From NCBI GenBank assembly GCA_004194705.1, contig SADC01001204.1:2604001-2668000 (forward strand): a stretch of 64,000 bases of DNA, written 5' to 3'. This document shows positions 1-20,801 of this stretch, one piece after another. The translations under genes and the position numbers were made by a program. The stretch is from Ditylenchus dipsaci. Taxonomy: Eukaryota; Nematoda; Chromadorea; Rhabditida; Anguinidae. The notes beneath the pieces are model-generated. The model searched no databases. It was not told the origin of the DNA and was given only the letters and a program-made list of their open reading frames with translations. How positions within the stretch are numbered: position 1 is the stretch's first letter; every line of letters begins with the position of its first letter.

Positions 1-42
1 CTTATGCGTAAGCTCAACACTTTTCAGCCTTATTTGTTTCAG

Positions 43-250
43 ACTTAGCTCTTTTGATGAAGAAATCAAAGCCGAGAAGCTTCGCAAGTTGACGTTGGAA
101 AATCGTCTTCTGGAGCTCTGCATCTACGAAAAGGAACTGGTCTTGGGTATCCCGCCTGAGCTGAGAATCTTTGCCCTTCAAGAACAGCCATTAGAAGAAC
201 TAGAAAAACAGACGGAAGAGCAAGAATATTTCTTTGAAGGGAACCAGTAG
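43..250 (+). CDS. 3'-terminal exon of an unrecognised gene (charged, coiled-coil-like C-terminus)
   Basis: After a TTTGTTTCAG acceptor ending at 42, one frame stays open for 68 codons and ends in TAG at 248-250. An AATAAA polyadenylation signal follows at 293-298. The peptide is rich in Glu, Lys and Leu (for example EEIKAEKLRKLTLENRLLEL), as expected of an amphipathic helix or coiled coil, and ends in an acidic Glu/Gln-rich tail. The rest of the gene lies to the left of the window. I do not recognise the family; the Leu/Lys-rich pattern resembles tails of Myb/SANT-like proteins, but that is a weak impression. Its position immediately upstream of the WDFY3-like exons on the same strand is odd (see findings). 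Confidence 0.5.
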
Positions 251-845
251 ATATGCAAGGCTTTTGTTTGGATGATGTTGATGTTTGGTGAAAATAAACG
301 TTGCTTTTGATGTACTTGGAGAACGAAACCCAATCATAAGATAGATTTTCTCAATCTGTATACACGGATATCAACCACTTTTCCAAGTGTTCATCCGAGC
401 AGACCCTTAAAAATCGAGGAAATAATTGAACGCGTGAACAAAAACAATAACCAACAATTCTGATCACACGAGTATGCTTATCGTGATTACTAAACTTGAT
501 GATATACAATCGATAATTCCCTGGCTTATACTTAAATCATAATTATTCTGTAATTATACAGCTCAAATTAAAGTTGTGGCATCGAAAAAGCAACATTAAT
601 AAACTTTTCATGTAAAAATTATCTTTGGGAAAAATTTTCATTATTCATGGAAAAGTGGAAAATTGGAAAGTGGAAAATGGAAAGTGAATTTTTTTTAGTG
701 AAACAGAAAACTGGAAAGTTTCCACTTTCCATTTTCCACTTTCCATTTCCATTTTTCGTTTAGTGAAACAGAAAATTATCACTTTCCATTTTCCATTTTC
801 CAATTTTCCATGGAAACTTTCCCAATCTTCATTAGTGAAATAGGC
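251..845. other. AT-rich spacer with inverted GGAAAGTGG-type repeats
   Basis: There is no coding signal here. At about 645-825 the sequence is built of GGAAAGTGGAAAATGG units on the left and their complement (CCACTTTCCATTTTCC) on the right, interrupted by AGTGAAACAGAAAA. The same repeat occurs at 27670-27885 and at 29345-29464, where it runs into the N gap. It looks like the ends of an element whose termini are arrays of short repeats. Confidence 0.55.
293..298 (+). terminator. polyadenylation signal of the upstream gene
   Basis: AATAAA lies 43 bases after the TAG stop at 250, a normal distance for a nematode 3' UTR. Confidence 0.5.
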
Positions 846-6279
<5,434 letters not shown>

Positions 6280-7726
6280 GCTACGAAATAACAAAGAAAG
6301 ATATCTCCAAATATCATCAAAAAATATTTATACAGGTGATCTCAAGTTCTTTTCAAGTTGTGCTCTTAACAAAGTGTAATTTGAACAGTTTGCTATAGTA
6401 ATTAACTTAAATGTTTTTGTGATTAGACGTTGTATAGATTTTCATTCTTTTATAGTTTGGCCGTTGCTAAAGTTGACGAAAAAGGAGTATACTATATTTT
6501 GGATCGTTGAGATGTTTCACCCCAGTAACGAATACCCTTCCAAAAAATTTTCCCCACAAAAACTTATCAAAAAGTACCCAAATATTAGTCCTGGAGCCCG
6601 GAAAAGGTTAGTAAGACATTTTTGGCTAAGTTGAATTTGACTTACGCCAGTTATTCAGCTTGGGGGACCAAGGCAATTTGTTTTTTACATTTCAAATACG
6701 AATAATTATTTTGCATAAAAATGATTAAAAGCACTCAAAAACATTTTATTTTACACTTTTTGCGCAAAAAGATATTGGATTGAAAGTTGTAAAAAGGTCT
6801 TTGCCTTGGTCCCCAATAACTGGTGAATAACTGGTGAGGGTTAAGTTCAAGTGTGCCCACTTTTTAGCCTGGGCTAACATACGCCGGCCTACTGTGAGCC
6901 TAAGGCCCAAAAAAGTAGTTACAGCGATTTTGGGGAGTTCAAATTTTTAGGACGAGTATTCTCTACTAGCACCATATTTTCTTATTAGGATGCATCCGGC
7001 GTATGATCAGACTGTATCACCAGGGCTTCGAATCGTTTTTTTAAAAAAGATTTGTCCTTTTTTTGGCACCCCAAATCTTTTTTTATTTTGAAAATTTAGT
7101 CAAAATATTTTTTTTCGCTTCAAAATGGCAACAAGCACTGGATAAAATGACACTTTTACTTCAAAAACAGTAAAAATGTCATTTTTTACCCAAATATCAT
7201 TTTTTTGAAATTTTTCATTCGAAGCCCTGTGTATCACACAAGTTTTACTTGGTTTATTTATCGAAACCGCAGTGCTAAAATTTAACTGAAACCTAACTTA
7301 AAATTTAACTAAAATTTAATTTATAAAGATCCTGGGTTGTTATGTTTGAACTCAATATTTTAGCAGATAAATCAGGGCAGATAACTTTTTATTGTTTTCA
7401 TACTCAATAGTTTTTACAGTTAAAAGTAAGTTATTGTTAAAAAAAATACTTTCCAATCTATTTTCACGTAAGCCAAAAGAAAAATGCAGGCGGCTAAAAC
7501 GATCGAAAAGCCAAAGAACAACACACAAAATTATATGCTTTATAAGTTTAAAACAAAATCAAATGTTTCTTTCTTAGCTTGTTATGTATTGATTAGCCCA
7601 AGGTTAGAACTTTAATTTATTTTGTACAGTTAAATTATCTTATGCCAAAGTAAAAAAAAATTAATTTATGTGTGGATAACATATTGATTTTTTTCTGATA
7701 AAATAAATAATTTATATTTGTTTTTA
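6280..7726. other. spacer between the WDFY3-like gene and the Tigger element
   Basis: This stretch holds a copy of the CTTGGGGGACCAAGGC / GCCTTGGTCCCC inverted repeat family (about 6657-6820), a family found many times in the window. A short stretch after an acceptor at 6454 gives coding-like peptides in two frames (VAKVDEKGVYYILDR, then PSNEYPSKKFSPQKLIKKYP) and ends at a possible donor near 6607. It could be an exon with a frameshift, but I recognise no family. Confidence 0.35.
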
Positions 7727-9608
7727 CAGTCAAAACTCGATATAAGGACACTCAAGGGACCGGCAAAAACACTGTCCTTAAATCGAGTGTCCTTATATCG
7801 AGTGTCCTTAAATCGAGTTTATATGACGTAAATACAGCACCTCTGTCCTTAAATAGAGAGTCACTCCTTTTTCGCCCAAATTCATTTTATTCAAACAATA
7901 ACAATCCATCACTGGTTAGGAGCAAAGTAATTCAACAATTTTTTCTACTTCATCATCTTGATTCTTTCTTTGGCTAGCACATTGTCCACTTTGTCGCACA
8001 GCAGCTGAATTTCGGGATTGGCATTCACGTCGGTGTAGCGCTGGAGAACATTCAAAGCTTCAGCGGCTTCTCGGGATGTGACTGGCTGCGGTTCCTCTTC
8101 GATCTCCATCACATCGGTTTCACTGAAAGCAAATTACCTAAAGAAACCCGCACAAAGCAAAGACTTGCCTTTCCCCTTCCGGCTCTTCCACATTCACATT
8201 CGAGACTTCCTCTGCGATTTCTGCCAAAGAGCGAGATCCACCGGTTGTAAGTTGATCGTCCACGCCCAAATATTCCTGCGGAGTGCCCTCTGCCAGATTC
8301 ATCTGCTGCAGTTCCGCCCAGAGAGTGTTCAGCTCCTCGTCTTCCTCGCGCCCAGTTTCTTGCACTTCTTCGTCCAGTTCCGCCATCAATTCATTGTACA
8401 TTGCATCCGCATCCTCCGCAGATTCTGTTGGCTGAATTAAATGGCTGAATATTTTCACAGTAGACAAAATGCTAGACAAAATGACCACCTCCACATGTTT
8501 GATGAACCCAGCCTTTTTGAAGCAGTTGGTGATTGTCTCTTGCTTCACATCCGACCACGACCGTCGCAGGAATTGAAGAGCTTTGAATAAATTCATCTTG
8601 TAGTCGATCTTCGCGTCAAAAGCGTCAATTCGTTTACGGAGAAGGAAGCGACGATAATGCACCTTCTCATTTTGGATGATCCTTGGTCACATGGCTAAAG
8701 GAGAAGGTTTATGCAATGCCGAACATTCACGTACATCCACAACGTAAAAGATGAAAACTAACCTGGGAAGCAGCAGTAGTATTCGGCGGTAGAAACAAAA
8801 GCGTAATTTGGTCCAGAGGAATTTTCGTGTGCCCGGAGAAGTTGTCAAGGACCAGAAGTATCTTGCGCCCATCCCGTTTCAGCTTGCGATCCCACTGCTT
8901 AAGCCATTCTTCAAACAGATCGGCTGAAAAATACTCCAAATTTTACATACATTTTGTAAACCAAGCAAATAGCAATAAAAAAGAATAATACCTGTCATCC
9001 ATGCTTTGCGGTTGGCTTTGTATGAGAGCGGAACTTCCTTGCCCTTGAAACACAGAATTGCCGCCTTGTCGCCCAGAATGTTGCGAATAGATGAAGATGG
9101 CAGATCGAATTGCTTGTCCAGATCTTCGAATGTCTTGCCCACTGAAGCTTCGATGATTTCCTTTTCCTGATCCAAAGAAATAACGCGGCGCTTCCTGCTC
9201 GCAGTTGACATTTCAATGCTGAAAAAGAACCAACCATTAAACAATCGGTCAAAAGAGCACAACAATTGCGGACACGAAGTTTCGAAAATGGTACAATAAC
9301 AAAGAATGAAAATCTAAAAGCATTCGTCCTCAAAATGTCAAAGTTTTCCCTCTGAGACAGCAAATATTTCAGATTTTGTGTCAATTTATTTTGCTGTCCT
9401 TAAATCGAGTGTCGCTTTATTGAGACGGGACTGCCAAAATGCTGTCCTTAAATGGAGTGTGTCCTTAAATCGAGTGTCCTTAAATCGAGTGTCCTTAAAT
9501 CGAGTGTCAATTTCCCTTGTTTAAGGGAAAACCAACCAAAACAAAATTTGGGTGTCCTTAAATGGAGTGTGTCCTTATATCGAGTGTCCTTATATCGAGT
9601 TTTGACTG
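7727..9608. mobile_element. pogo/Tigger-type DNA transposon with repeat-rich ends
   Basis: The element is flanked by TA duplications with ends CAGTCAAAACTCGATATAAG and its complement. The subterminal DNA at both sides is made of many copies of GTCCTTAAATCGAGT in varying order, unusual for Tigger ends. It encloses a transposase gene on the minus strand. Its end sequence is shared with the MITE at 4250-4693. Confidence 0.85.
7945..9211 (-). CDS. Tigger/pogo transposase (CENP-B/jerky-like), internally deleted
   Basis: Four exons on the complement: 8992-9211, 8763-8923, 8169-8694 and 7945-8122. Exon 1 encodes a CENP-B/psq-type helix-turn-helix (RKRRVISLDQEKEIIEAS, LPSSSIRNIL). It then jumps directly to the middle of the DDE domain (CFKGKEVPLSYKANRKAWMT). 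Exon 2 has EEWLKQWDRKLKRDGRKILL, LDNFSGHT with the second acidic residue, and LFLPPNTTAASQ. Exon 3 opens with PCDQG (third acidic residue) and continues with VHYRRFLLRKRIDAF and an acidic C-terminus. The second helix-turn-helix and the first catalytic Asp are absent, so this copy should not be catalytically active. The third intron appears to use a GC donor (AAAG|GCAAGT), which alone keeps phase. One base seems missing at 8662-8663. Confidence 0.85.
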
Positions 9609-9907
9609 TAGTACAATAAAACATCCCTGTGTTGAAAACACATAATCTGTAAGAATGGCCAAGGGTTTGGCCATGACGAAAAAACCAATAAGCCGATGAG
9701 AGCCGAGCAATGAAAATTTGAAGTTGGTCGGTCAGCAGCCACCGTAGTAATAATCTATATATCTGCGGATTTTATACAGTACCTTGATTGTTATTATTAG
9801 GACAGGAACCTATTTTTGTCCCCCTTCAACTTCAAATGGCCCTAGCTCCATTGTTTTGTGATTAAGCCTAAGCCTCTAATAGCTCATTTATCTATTTATG
9901 TTTTCTA

Positions 9908-10314
9908 CAGTCAAAACTCCCATTAACAAAAAGCAAGAGTTCGTTCCCGCCTAGGGTCCGACACTTTTTTTACTTCGATTTTTTTAAAATTTTTCTGGTT
10001 CTGTTTTGACAATATTGCTGCAAATATCGTCAGCATTCCGATTTTGCCGATCGTTTTTGCAAAAAAAAATTTGACTTAAATAAGCAAAAACTGCCATTAA
10101 CGTAAGGTTTTTGAAAATGTGGTTACGTTATAAAAGTTTTTTTTTTTTTAAGTCAAAAGTTTTTTCTTTCGCTAAAACGATCGGCAAAATCGAATCCTGA
10201 CGATATTTGCAGCAAGATTGTCACAACAAAACTAGGAAAATTTTTAAAAAAATCGAGGTAAACCCTAAGCGGGAACGAATTTTCGGGTGTTACGTTAATG
10301 AGAGTTTTGACTTT
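9908..10314. mobile_element. palindromic MITE, chassis-1 family, CCATTAACG tip
   Basis: The left end reads CAGTCAAAACTCCCATTAAC followed by the family core GTTCGTTCCCGCCTAGGGTC. The centre carries ACTGCCATTAACGTAAGG and the right end reads TTACGTTAATGAGAGTTTTG. The copy is worn at its right end. Confidence 0.7.
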
Positions 10315-10619
10315 AATATGTGAAAAAGCGCTCTCAAAAAGCCTAAGCACCGAACCGCAATTATTAGCCGAAGCTAGAAACCTAAAATTTAAAGGTTCAT
10401 AGCCAGGGTGAACACATGGAAACTTGAGAGCCGGAGTAAACCTGGAAATGGAATTTACTATCATCGCTGTCGACTAAAGATAGATATAAATATACTAGGG
10501 TCTGCAGGCGCCTATCAGCGCCTATGTTGTTCGGGAACATTAGTTGTTCATGTACATTAGTAGTTCGGGTAGATTTATATTTCGAGTGCGTTAATGGTTA
10601 GGGTAGATCATCCACCCTA

Positions 10620-10770
10620 CCTGTTGACTAAGCTACTCTACCTCGCCTACCTTGCCCATCCTCGCCTCTCCTCGCCTACCCTAGCCCATCCTAGCCTCTC
10701 CTCGCCTACCCTCGCCCATCCTCGCCTACCCTTGCCCATCCTCGCCTCTCCTCGCCTACCCTTGAAGCTT
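10620..10770. repeat. minisatellite of about 10-20 bp CTCGCCTACCCTYGCCCATC units
   Basis: Units of CTCGCCTACC, CTCGCCCATC and CTCGCCTCTC alternate for about 150 bases on the pyrimidine-rich strand. A long open frame through it is an artefact of the repeat. Confidence 0.8.
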
Positions 10771-11110
10771 CAGCATATTCTCCTCTTAAAAAATATCAAA
10801 ATTTTTTAAAAATATACATTTTAAATTAGCGCCCAATAAAACGGACACACAGTAACCCACTTGCTCATCTAGTCTGCGAAGAATTATTCTGGCTTTTGTC
10901 ATCCGCTCTTTGTGTGTGTGTCTGTTGTTGGAGTAGTGGTGTGCCCCACCATCTATCTTTTCATCGGTTCTGCTTACTTGGGTGATTATTTCTCAGAGCT
11001 TTGAAGTAGTTCCGTGTTATATGTGTGTGCCCTACGAATTATCGTGTTAATCAAGCACAAAATCGAATTTTGCGGGATTTCTACAAATAATACTTATTCT
11101 CTTATTTTTC

Positions 11111-11113
11111 CAG
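11111..11113 (+). promoter_or_regulatory. splice (possibly trans-splice) acceptor before the E2 start codon
   Basis: A TTATTTTTCCAG acceptor lies 25 bases upstream of the start ATG. In nematodes such a site is either the end of a 5' UTR intron or a spliced-leader addition site. No upstream donor was identified, so trans-splicing is an inference. Confidence 0.4.
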
Positions 11114-11138
11114 ACTACAGTACAGTTAAAGGCTCTAA

Positions 11139-14642
<3,504 letters not shown>

Positions 14643-16919
14643 AGCTACTGGATGGATGGATGAGCTCGACTTGGCAAACCGACAAGAACACAATCACAAC
14701 AACAAATTTTTTTTAAATATATTGCTGAACCCTGTTTGACTGTATAAAATATACAAGCCACTTTTTTGCTGTATTTGCCCCTCTTCAAAAAATATTCTTC
14801 ACCAAAAAAGTGGGTGTAAAATAAAATAATGATCAATTTTGGTTTTGTTGATTGTTCATATTTCAATTTTTCCCTTGTATAAAAAGTGCGATAAGTTTTT
14901 TTGTTTAACATTTTCAGTTAGCTATATTTCTATTGGAATTTTCAGACTTTTGTTCAGGGACAAAATATGAATATACCACGAAATTATATTTTTGAACATG
15001 GTTTGAGTCAATCTCAATCTCGTTTCTGAAAAAACGATAGCGGCAGCAATAGCTGAACTGTAGATAACATTAAAACCTAGTCTTTTAAAGTTAATTTGAG
15101 TTCAACTAAAAGAGACAAATAAGACTTAACAATAAACTTGGGATAAATTGAAAGAACTTGAATGCAACAGGGTTGAATGTAATAACAGATTATTATCACA
15201 ATTTCCCAAGAAGCATATTGTTTTCAATTAAAAGATCGAAGAAAGTAAGTAGGTTTCCCTAGAACTCGAATGTTAGAGGCACAGGCACTGCTCAATTAAC
15301 TGTAGTTTTGAAACAATTAACTTCTTTTCAACGGAAATTTCTTCCAAACTCGTTCTCTTTAATTAACTATATGACGCTTGTAAAAATTTTTTTGGTTGAA
15401 TTTGAATAAAAATAGTAGGGAGCTAATGGTCGGTCCAATAGGCGTTGTTATATCGAGGGTTGACTGTATTATCACGTACATTTGGGTTCTTATTCACTTT
15501 GGAAGGGGTGAAGCACCAACTTTTTTAGACTCTTGGTCCTTTGGAAAATCCCACATTTTTAAAATCATTTTTATGTTGTTAGCATAGGCTTAGGGTAAGC
15601 CAGCATATGTTAGGACAAACTAAAAAATGCTTTTTGCTCTATCTTGGTAGTTTTCAAAAGATATTTCAATATTAACCAAATCGGCGCCAGCAAAACCAAA
15701 TATTAATTTTTCTACTGGATTGAAAAAAATTAATCATTCGAAAGTGAAATTCGAAAATAGAACGCTTAACTGTAGGGTTTTACATTCAAAATTATGTCAG
15801 CTTCAGTCAAAAGCTTTTTTAATAATTAGCTGGTCATGTAACGTTCATTTTGTTGTATGTTTTAATTCAACAAGGTTGCTCGAAAAGTGATTTTCCTCCT
15901 ACTTTCAAGCATGCCAAGAGTTTGTGTTAAACAATTTGCCCTCTGATTAGTATTTGTAATTGATTCCTTTTGTGTACTGTCAAAGTTTCTGACGAATAAA
16001 TTTGGAAAAGTATTTTTGGTTGCACACACGTTATTTTTCACAGCTCAGTTACTAACAAAAACGTTTGCTATAAAGAGAATCTCTATGCGTTTTACCTACA
16101 CTATTTTTTATAACGAGACAAAACATCGACTAACATGACAGTTTCAATGACAAAAAAATGTTCGTTTACATTTTGTTGTCCTTCATAACTATTTGTTTTG
16201 GGAAGTCATTTTGAGTAGTCAAGAGACCAGTCAGTAGCCCAAGTGTTGAAGAAAAAGCAAAAAGATTGCTATACTCGACAATTACCTCATACGCCAGCCT
16301 TAGCCGGCTGAGTTGGGAAAATTTTCTCAGCCTCAGCCGTTCCAAATTTTTTATCCTAGACGCAAGCCTCAGCCGGTTGATGGCTAAGTTCAAACTCCGC
16401 TGGCTGAGGATGCTACCCACTTTTTTTATCACTCTGATAGCTGAACGTAGTAAATGCCCGAAACGACTCAGAATTTCTGGCTGAACACGATGGTGAAGTT
16501 TTTCAAAAAAAGGTAGTATCTGCGGGTCATCTGCCCTTTGAAACAGCCACGTCCAGATTACTGCTCATGCAACTTCAAAAAGCCAGATCTCGCCAATTTT
16601 TCAAATGATTCATTTGATTTTAAGTTTAAATACAAAATCAGATCACGAGCTAACAAGATATCATCGAGAAGTTTATGATGAGTGTACTTCCTATTTTTGA
16701 CAAAAGCAACAATTGTGTCATTTTCAAAAAAATCGTAAACACTTGAATAAGTAAATTTATAAGTGATATGGCTGTTTTCTTATTCAGCAATACCGTATTT
16801 CCTCCAATTCACTTTTCGCGCTTTTTTTCAATCGACCTCTAGGGAAGGGGTGGCAATTAGAAGGGGCGCTTATTTTTCGACCATAAAGTTGAAGCAATTG
16901 ACCAGTCAACAATGAAATT

Positions 16920-17310
16920 CTTAGGCACGTTCACAGTGAGTGTCGACCTGAGTGTGAGATTTGAGGTGTTTTATAACGCGGGAAAATCGGTGCTTTTTTC
17001 TTCACTTAATATTTTTTTTCTGTTGGTACCATTTTGTAAAAAATAAGGTTGAAAATTCTCAGATCCGCATAAGGGACCACACTTAGGCACACAGGTCGAG
17101 TGTTGACCTGAGTGAGGACCGAAGCATTTTTACCCCATTCTTTTAATCAGATGTTGCTTGTCAAAAGCTTATTTTGAAGCCCTGAATCTTAGCTACAAAA
17201 TGATACCAACAGAAAAAAAGTTTTAGCGAAGAAAATAAGTACAACTCTTCCCGCGTTAAAAACACACCAAATCTCGCACTAAGTCCTACACTCATTGTGA
17301 ACGTGCCTTT
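16920..17310. repeat. palindromic element with AGGCACGTTCACAGTGAGTG ends
   Basis: The left end AGGCACGTTCACAGTGAGTG is mirrored by CACTCATTGTGAACGTGCCT on the right. The arms also share a CCAACAGAAAAAAA stretch and a CCCGCGTTA stretch. Probably a MITE of about 390 bp. Confidence 0.65.
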
Positions 17311-17989
17311 TCCTATTTTCATATTTTTTATGATTTTTGTGCAGAATTTTTATGCGGATAGTTTGTCCAGGGCAACCACATTAAAGAATAAAACCAGAAA
17401 TTTCAAAGCATAATTTTCTAGACTCATTTTTTGATCCTGCTTGACATAACAAAATCATCACAAAATAATGGTATTCTTGGCCATCGAGTCGAAGATATGT
17501 ACAGTAAAATTTCGATTTAAGATACCTTGGCATCCTTATTTTTTTTGATTGATTAACTTAAAGGGCATGCACGTGCGTTACACAGAGAAAAGGCGGCGCC
17601 CACCATTCATTTTCTTTCTCGACAAGTTTTTACATTCATCCTCGTCGAGATTTTTTGAGTTTCCAGCCTTGTTTTAAAAGTAGCATAAGGTCATCACTAT
17701 TAGATTCGACGCAAATTGACTGAAAAATAAAACCGTTCAAAAAATGTTCCCCGCCTTAACTTTTTGAAATACAATGGCTCTTCAAATTGTCTTATTTCAA
17801 AGACAAAACTTAACGAAAAAACTTTGCTCTACCTAAAAAAATTTCGTGAACAGGAAACTAGCATTAGAAGTTCTGACTCAGAAGTGATTTTTTTGACAAA
17901 ATCGAGTTTCCTGCTCCACAATCCTGCAACACCATAAAAAGATTTATTTTAAGTTATTTCTCTTACATTGGACAGCTGGTGCAATGACA

Positions 17990-18170
17990 TCTCGTCTATC
18001 AGTTCGCCCAAATCAGTTCGCCCAACATTAGTTAGTTCGAAATTCAGCTCGCCGAAAATTTAATACGTACAAAGTTGAGAGGGTACATGACAAAATTTGC
18101 CAGACGTAATTTGCCCGACAAAATTTGCCCGCGACAAAATTTGCCCGACATAATTTTCCCGGCATTTTTT
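17990..18170. repeat. tandem short repeats CAGTTCGCCC and ACAAAATTTGCCCG
   Basis: Two to three CAGTTCGCCCAA-type units are followed by four ACAAAATTTGCCCG-type units. The first type is the same motif that builds the ends of the element at 31325-31607. Confidence 0.6.
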
Positions 18171-18273
18171 CTTTTGGCACTTCAAAGGCATTTATTATAT
18201 TTGGTTTGGTGCGTGTCGCTTTATTTCTTTTTCTTCTAATTTTAAGTTTCATTTAGAATTTTTTCAGGCTACA

Positions 18274-18585
18274 ATGAATACCGATCCGAACTGGCTGCGT
18301 GGTGTTTTGGCTGTTGTGCAAAACAATCAGGTATGCAATTTTTTATTTATATATCTCTTTTGCTATTTAAGGGTTTTTCATTTTCAGGTTGATTTCATCG
18401 CTACCTGTTTACATGCTGCTAATTGAAACAAGTGGAATGTCAAGTTCGTTCAGGATGGGAGGATGTTCGTGAAACACCGCAATCTGAAGGGCATCAATAT
18501 GGAAATCACCTCGACTATGTGTGATCAAGCGACGATTTGTAACTGCAGAAGAAGAGATTGGTTCAATGCCGTCGTCTTTCCCTAG
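18274..18585 (+). pseudogene. possible small two-exon gene interrupted by one TGA
   Basis: A TTTTCAG acceptor at 18267 precedes an exon with ATG at 18274 (MNTDPNWLRGVLAVVQNNQ) ending at a GT donor after 18330. The next exon, from 18388, continues in phase (VDFIATCLHAAN), meets TGA at 18424-18426, then stays open for 52 codons (NKWNVKFVQDGRMFVKHRN, ITSTMCDQATICNC) to TAG at 18583. A possible third exon follows a TTTTCAG near 18640 (FNSADSCKREVSDGRCYRA). Splice signals and composition look genic, but I recognise no family. The TGA could be a TGG (Trp) with a single change, so either a pseudogene or an error. Confidence 0.4.
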
Positions 18586-19094
18586 ATAAAAAGCACCAGA
18601 TTTTTTTAAATTTAGAAATGGAATTCGTTTTTGTTTTCAGTTCAATTCTGCTGACAGCTGCAAAAGAGAAGTCTCGGATGGCAGATGTTACAGAGCCGTC
18701 AGTCAGATTGGTGTGCATATGTGACTTTGGCTGAAGTGTACCCTCATAGAAGGCACAGGCCTAGTAACATTTTTGCATGTATTACTGTTGTTTTCGTTGT
18801 TATGGCCGGTTTTGTTTGTAATGAACTTTTGTCTTGATTTATATTTTTTGTTTGTTTGTGTGTTTGCGCGAGTTAATTTCGTGGCGGAGATACTTCGTAG
18901 CTTGTTGTCACACCTTCGAATTTTTTGCCAAGATTTCAGCTGAAAAGTACCAGGACGGCTTTTGTATATGTGTGTGGTAAAAGCTTGTTAGAATAATGAA
19001 GATGTGACCTGAATCCACCACGTACCGAAGCCATGCCTTAGTTCTAGCGAGTTATACGCCTCAAGAATCTGACGTGCCTATAATCGCTTGCCAT

Positions 19095-19234
19095 TAGAAT
19101 CCTCGGAATCCTTGCGATATTTCCAACCAGACTGACGAATCAGTTGTGAAAAAAAACTTCAAAATTGAGCTAAAAAAGTGTCGGACCCAAGGTGGGAACG
19201 AACTTTTCGGGGGACGCAATGAGAGCGTCGACTG
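19095..19234. mobile_element. half copy of a chassis-1 MITE
   Basis: Only the right half is present: AATCCTTGCGATATTT, GTGTCGGACCCAAGG, GGGAACGAACTTTT and the end GAGCGTCGACTG followed by TA. Confidence 0.65.
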
Positions 19235-19429
19235 TATATATATTTTGACCGTTGTTAATGTTTTGAAGAGGAACGTTATAAGTGGTAAAAACCATGCCAC
19301 ATTGCCTTTTCTGTATGTGCAGTGTAACTTTCTTAGGTTAATAATGCCTAGAAAGTAAAATCCAGCCCTTAAAAATGTTTAAGTAAAATTTAGCTTTACT
19401 TGTTATCCACCCTCCGATCAGGCTAAGAA

Positions 19430-19610
19430 TAAAATCCGCAGATAAGGATAAAATCCGCGGATATTTTTATTATTGCTACGGATAAAATCCACGGATAAAA
19501 ATCAGTATCCGTGGATTTTTATCCGCGGATATTTGCATTATTGTTACGGATATTTTTCATCCGCATATTTATCCCTATCCGCGGATTTATCTGCGGATAT
19601 TTTGATTATT
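19430..19610. repeat. ATCCGCGGAT palindromic repeat cluster
   Basis: At least eight copies of GGATAAAATCCGCGGATA-type units occur in both orientations over about 180 bases. It resembles the repeat-built ends of other elements here, but no internal domain is visible. Confidence 0.65.
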
Positions 19611-20801
19611 GTTACCGGTCCAGGTGGTGATGCCCATGTTGTTGCGCCCAGTTGGTGAGAGGAAGTACGCTGGTTCATTCAAGTTTTAGATGGTAGATTG
19701 CTTTGATATTATCAAGCCGTGTTTAGCGCACGATTCTGGGTTAGATACAATGTTTCAATTTCATTTTGACTATAATTGAATATTTCCGGTCACTCTAAGT
19801 GGATACCCTCTCCGGTAAGTACCTACCCTACAGGTGGGTAAAGGACGAGAATTAAACGAGTAAAGAATCAGAAACTTTTGAAATAGCATGACTTTTCTAC
19901 AAGACAAAATATACACTGAAGAACATACTGTCGCCAAGCGACTTCGAATCCTAAGATAAATTCAAAGTACACATTTTTTTATGATTTTTGCTCCTTGCCT
20001 TTTTTTCTCATATTTTGTTTTGAAAAAATAAGAAGTAGTTTCACTAGTGCTATCTATAACTCCTCTGCCTGGATGTTTTGATCTGTTTTGTATGACTAGT
20101 TTTCATGCATATTGGAAGTCCTAGCCCTCTGAACGGTCCATAAAAGAACTGTTTCAAAGCGCTGGGCTTCAGTCTTCACAATTTTTTAACTTGACTTGTA
20201 GCTTGTAATAATTGTTTATTGCTGCTTTTTGTGCAATATAATCCCGAGAGTGTGAATAAATTTTACCTAAATTATTCACTCAGTGCAAGCTATAAATCTT
20301 TGCCGAGAATTCAAGATCCCAGGTCTAGGATTCCCGACACATACTCCAAATAACCTTCCTCAAGTAACCCCCTTGAAATAACCCGGGTTATTACGTGGGA
20401 CGAGGGAGAGGGTCTGCTACTTAGTGGTTTTCACGTTCCTGCAGCAGCCAGTAGTGTCTTGTCACCCTTCTAATTTTTTTGACCCAGGGCTGTGGAACTC
20501 AGGGTTGAAAATAGGAACCAAAGAGAGAAGATACCTAAAGACAGATCTTGTATACCAAATTGTCTGATTTCGTAGGAAAAATGAATCGAGTATAAAATCC
20601 ACCCTCTTCCATGAGAAGTGATCAGATGGAGGAGATAACCTTATATTTGTGTTTCTCGACCCCGATTTCATCAGAAAGCGTGTGTTGCGTCCGAACCATC
20701 CCAAACCACCCCAAATTACTTAAAGGGGGAACTTTATATACGCATCACCTATTTTCAAAAGTTTAAGTCTCTCTGGGGTTTTTCAATTTACTTTTTCAGT
20801 A

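Larger units (their letters stand above)
14643..18267. other. gene-poor, transposon-rich stretch
   Basis: I see no convincing gene. It holds a GCCGGCTGAG repeat (16290-16430) related to 24150-24360, a palindrome at 16920-17310, and a repeat-ended element near 17990-18170 made of CAGTTCGCCC and ACAAAATTTGCCCG units. The open frames here are short and show no recognisable protein. Confidence 0.5.

Noticed and set aside
645..825. GGAAAGTGG repeats as a possible CRISPR-like array
   Set aside because: There are no unique spacers of constant length, units run in both orientations, and the setting is a eukaryotic genome.
10594..10809. Pro/Leu-rich 71-codon frame
   Set aside because: It is produced by the CTCGCCTACC minisatellite; no start context, splice signal or homology.
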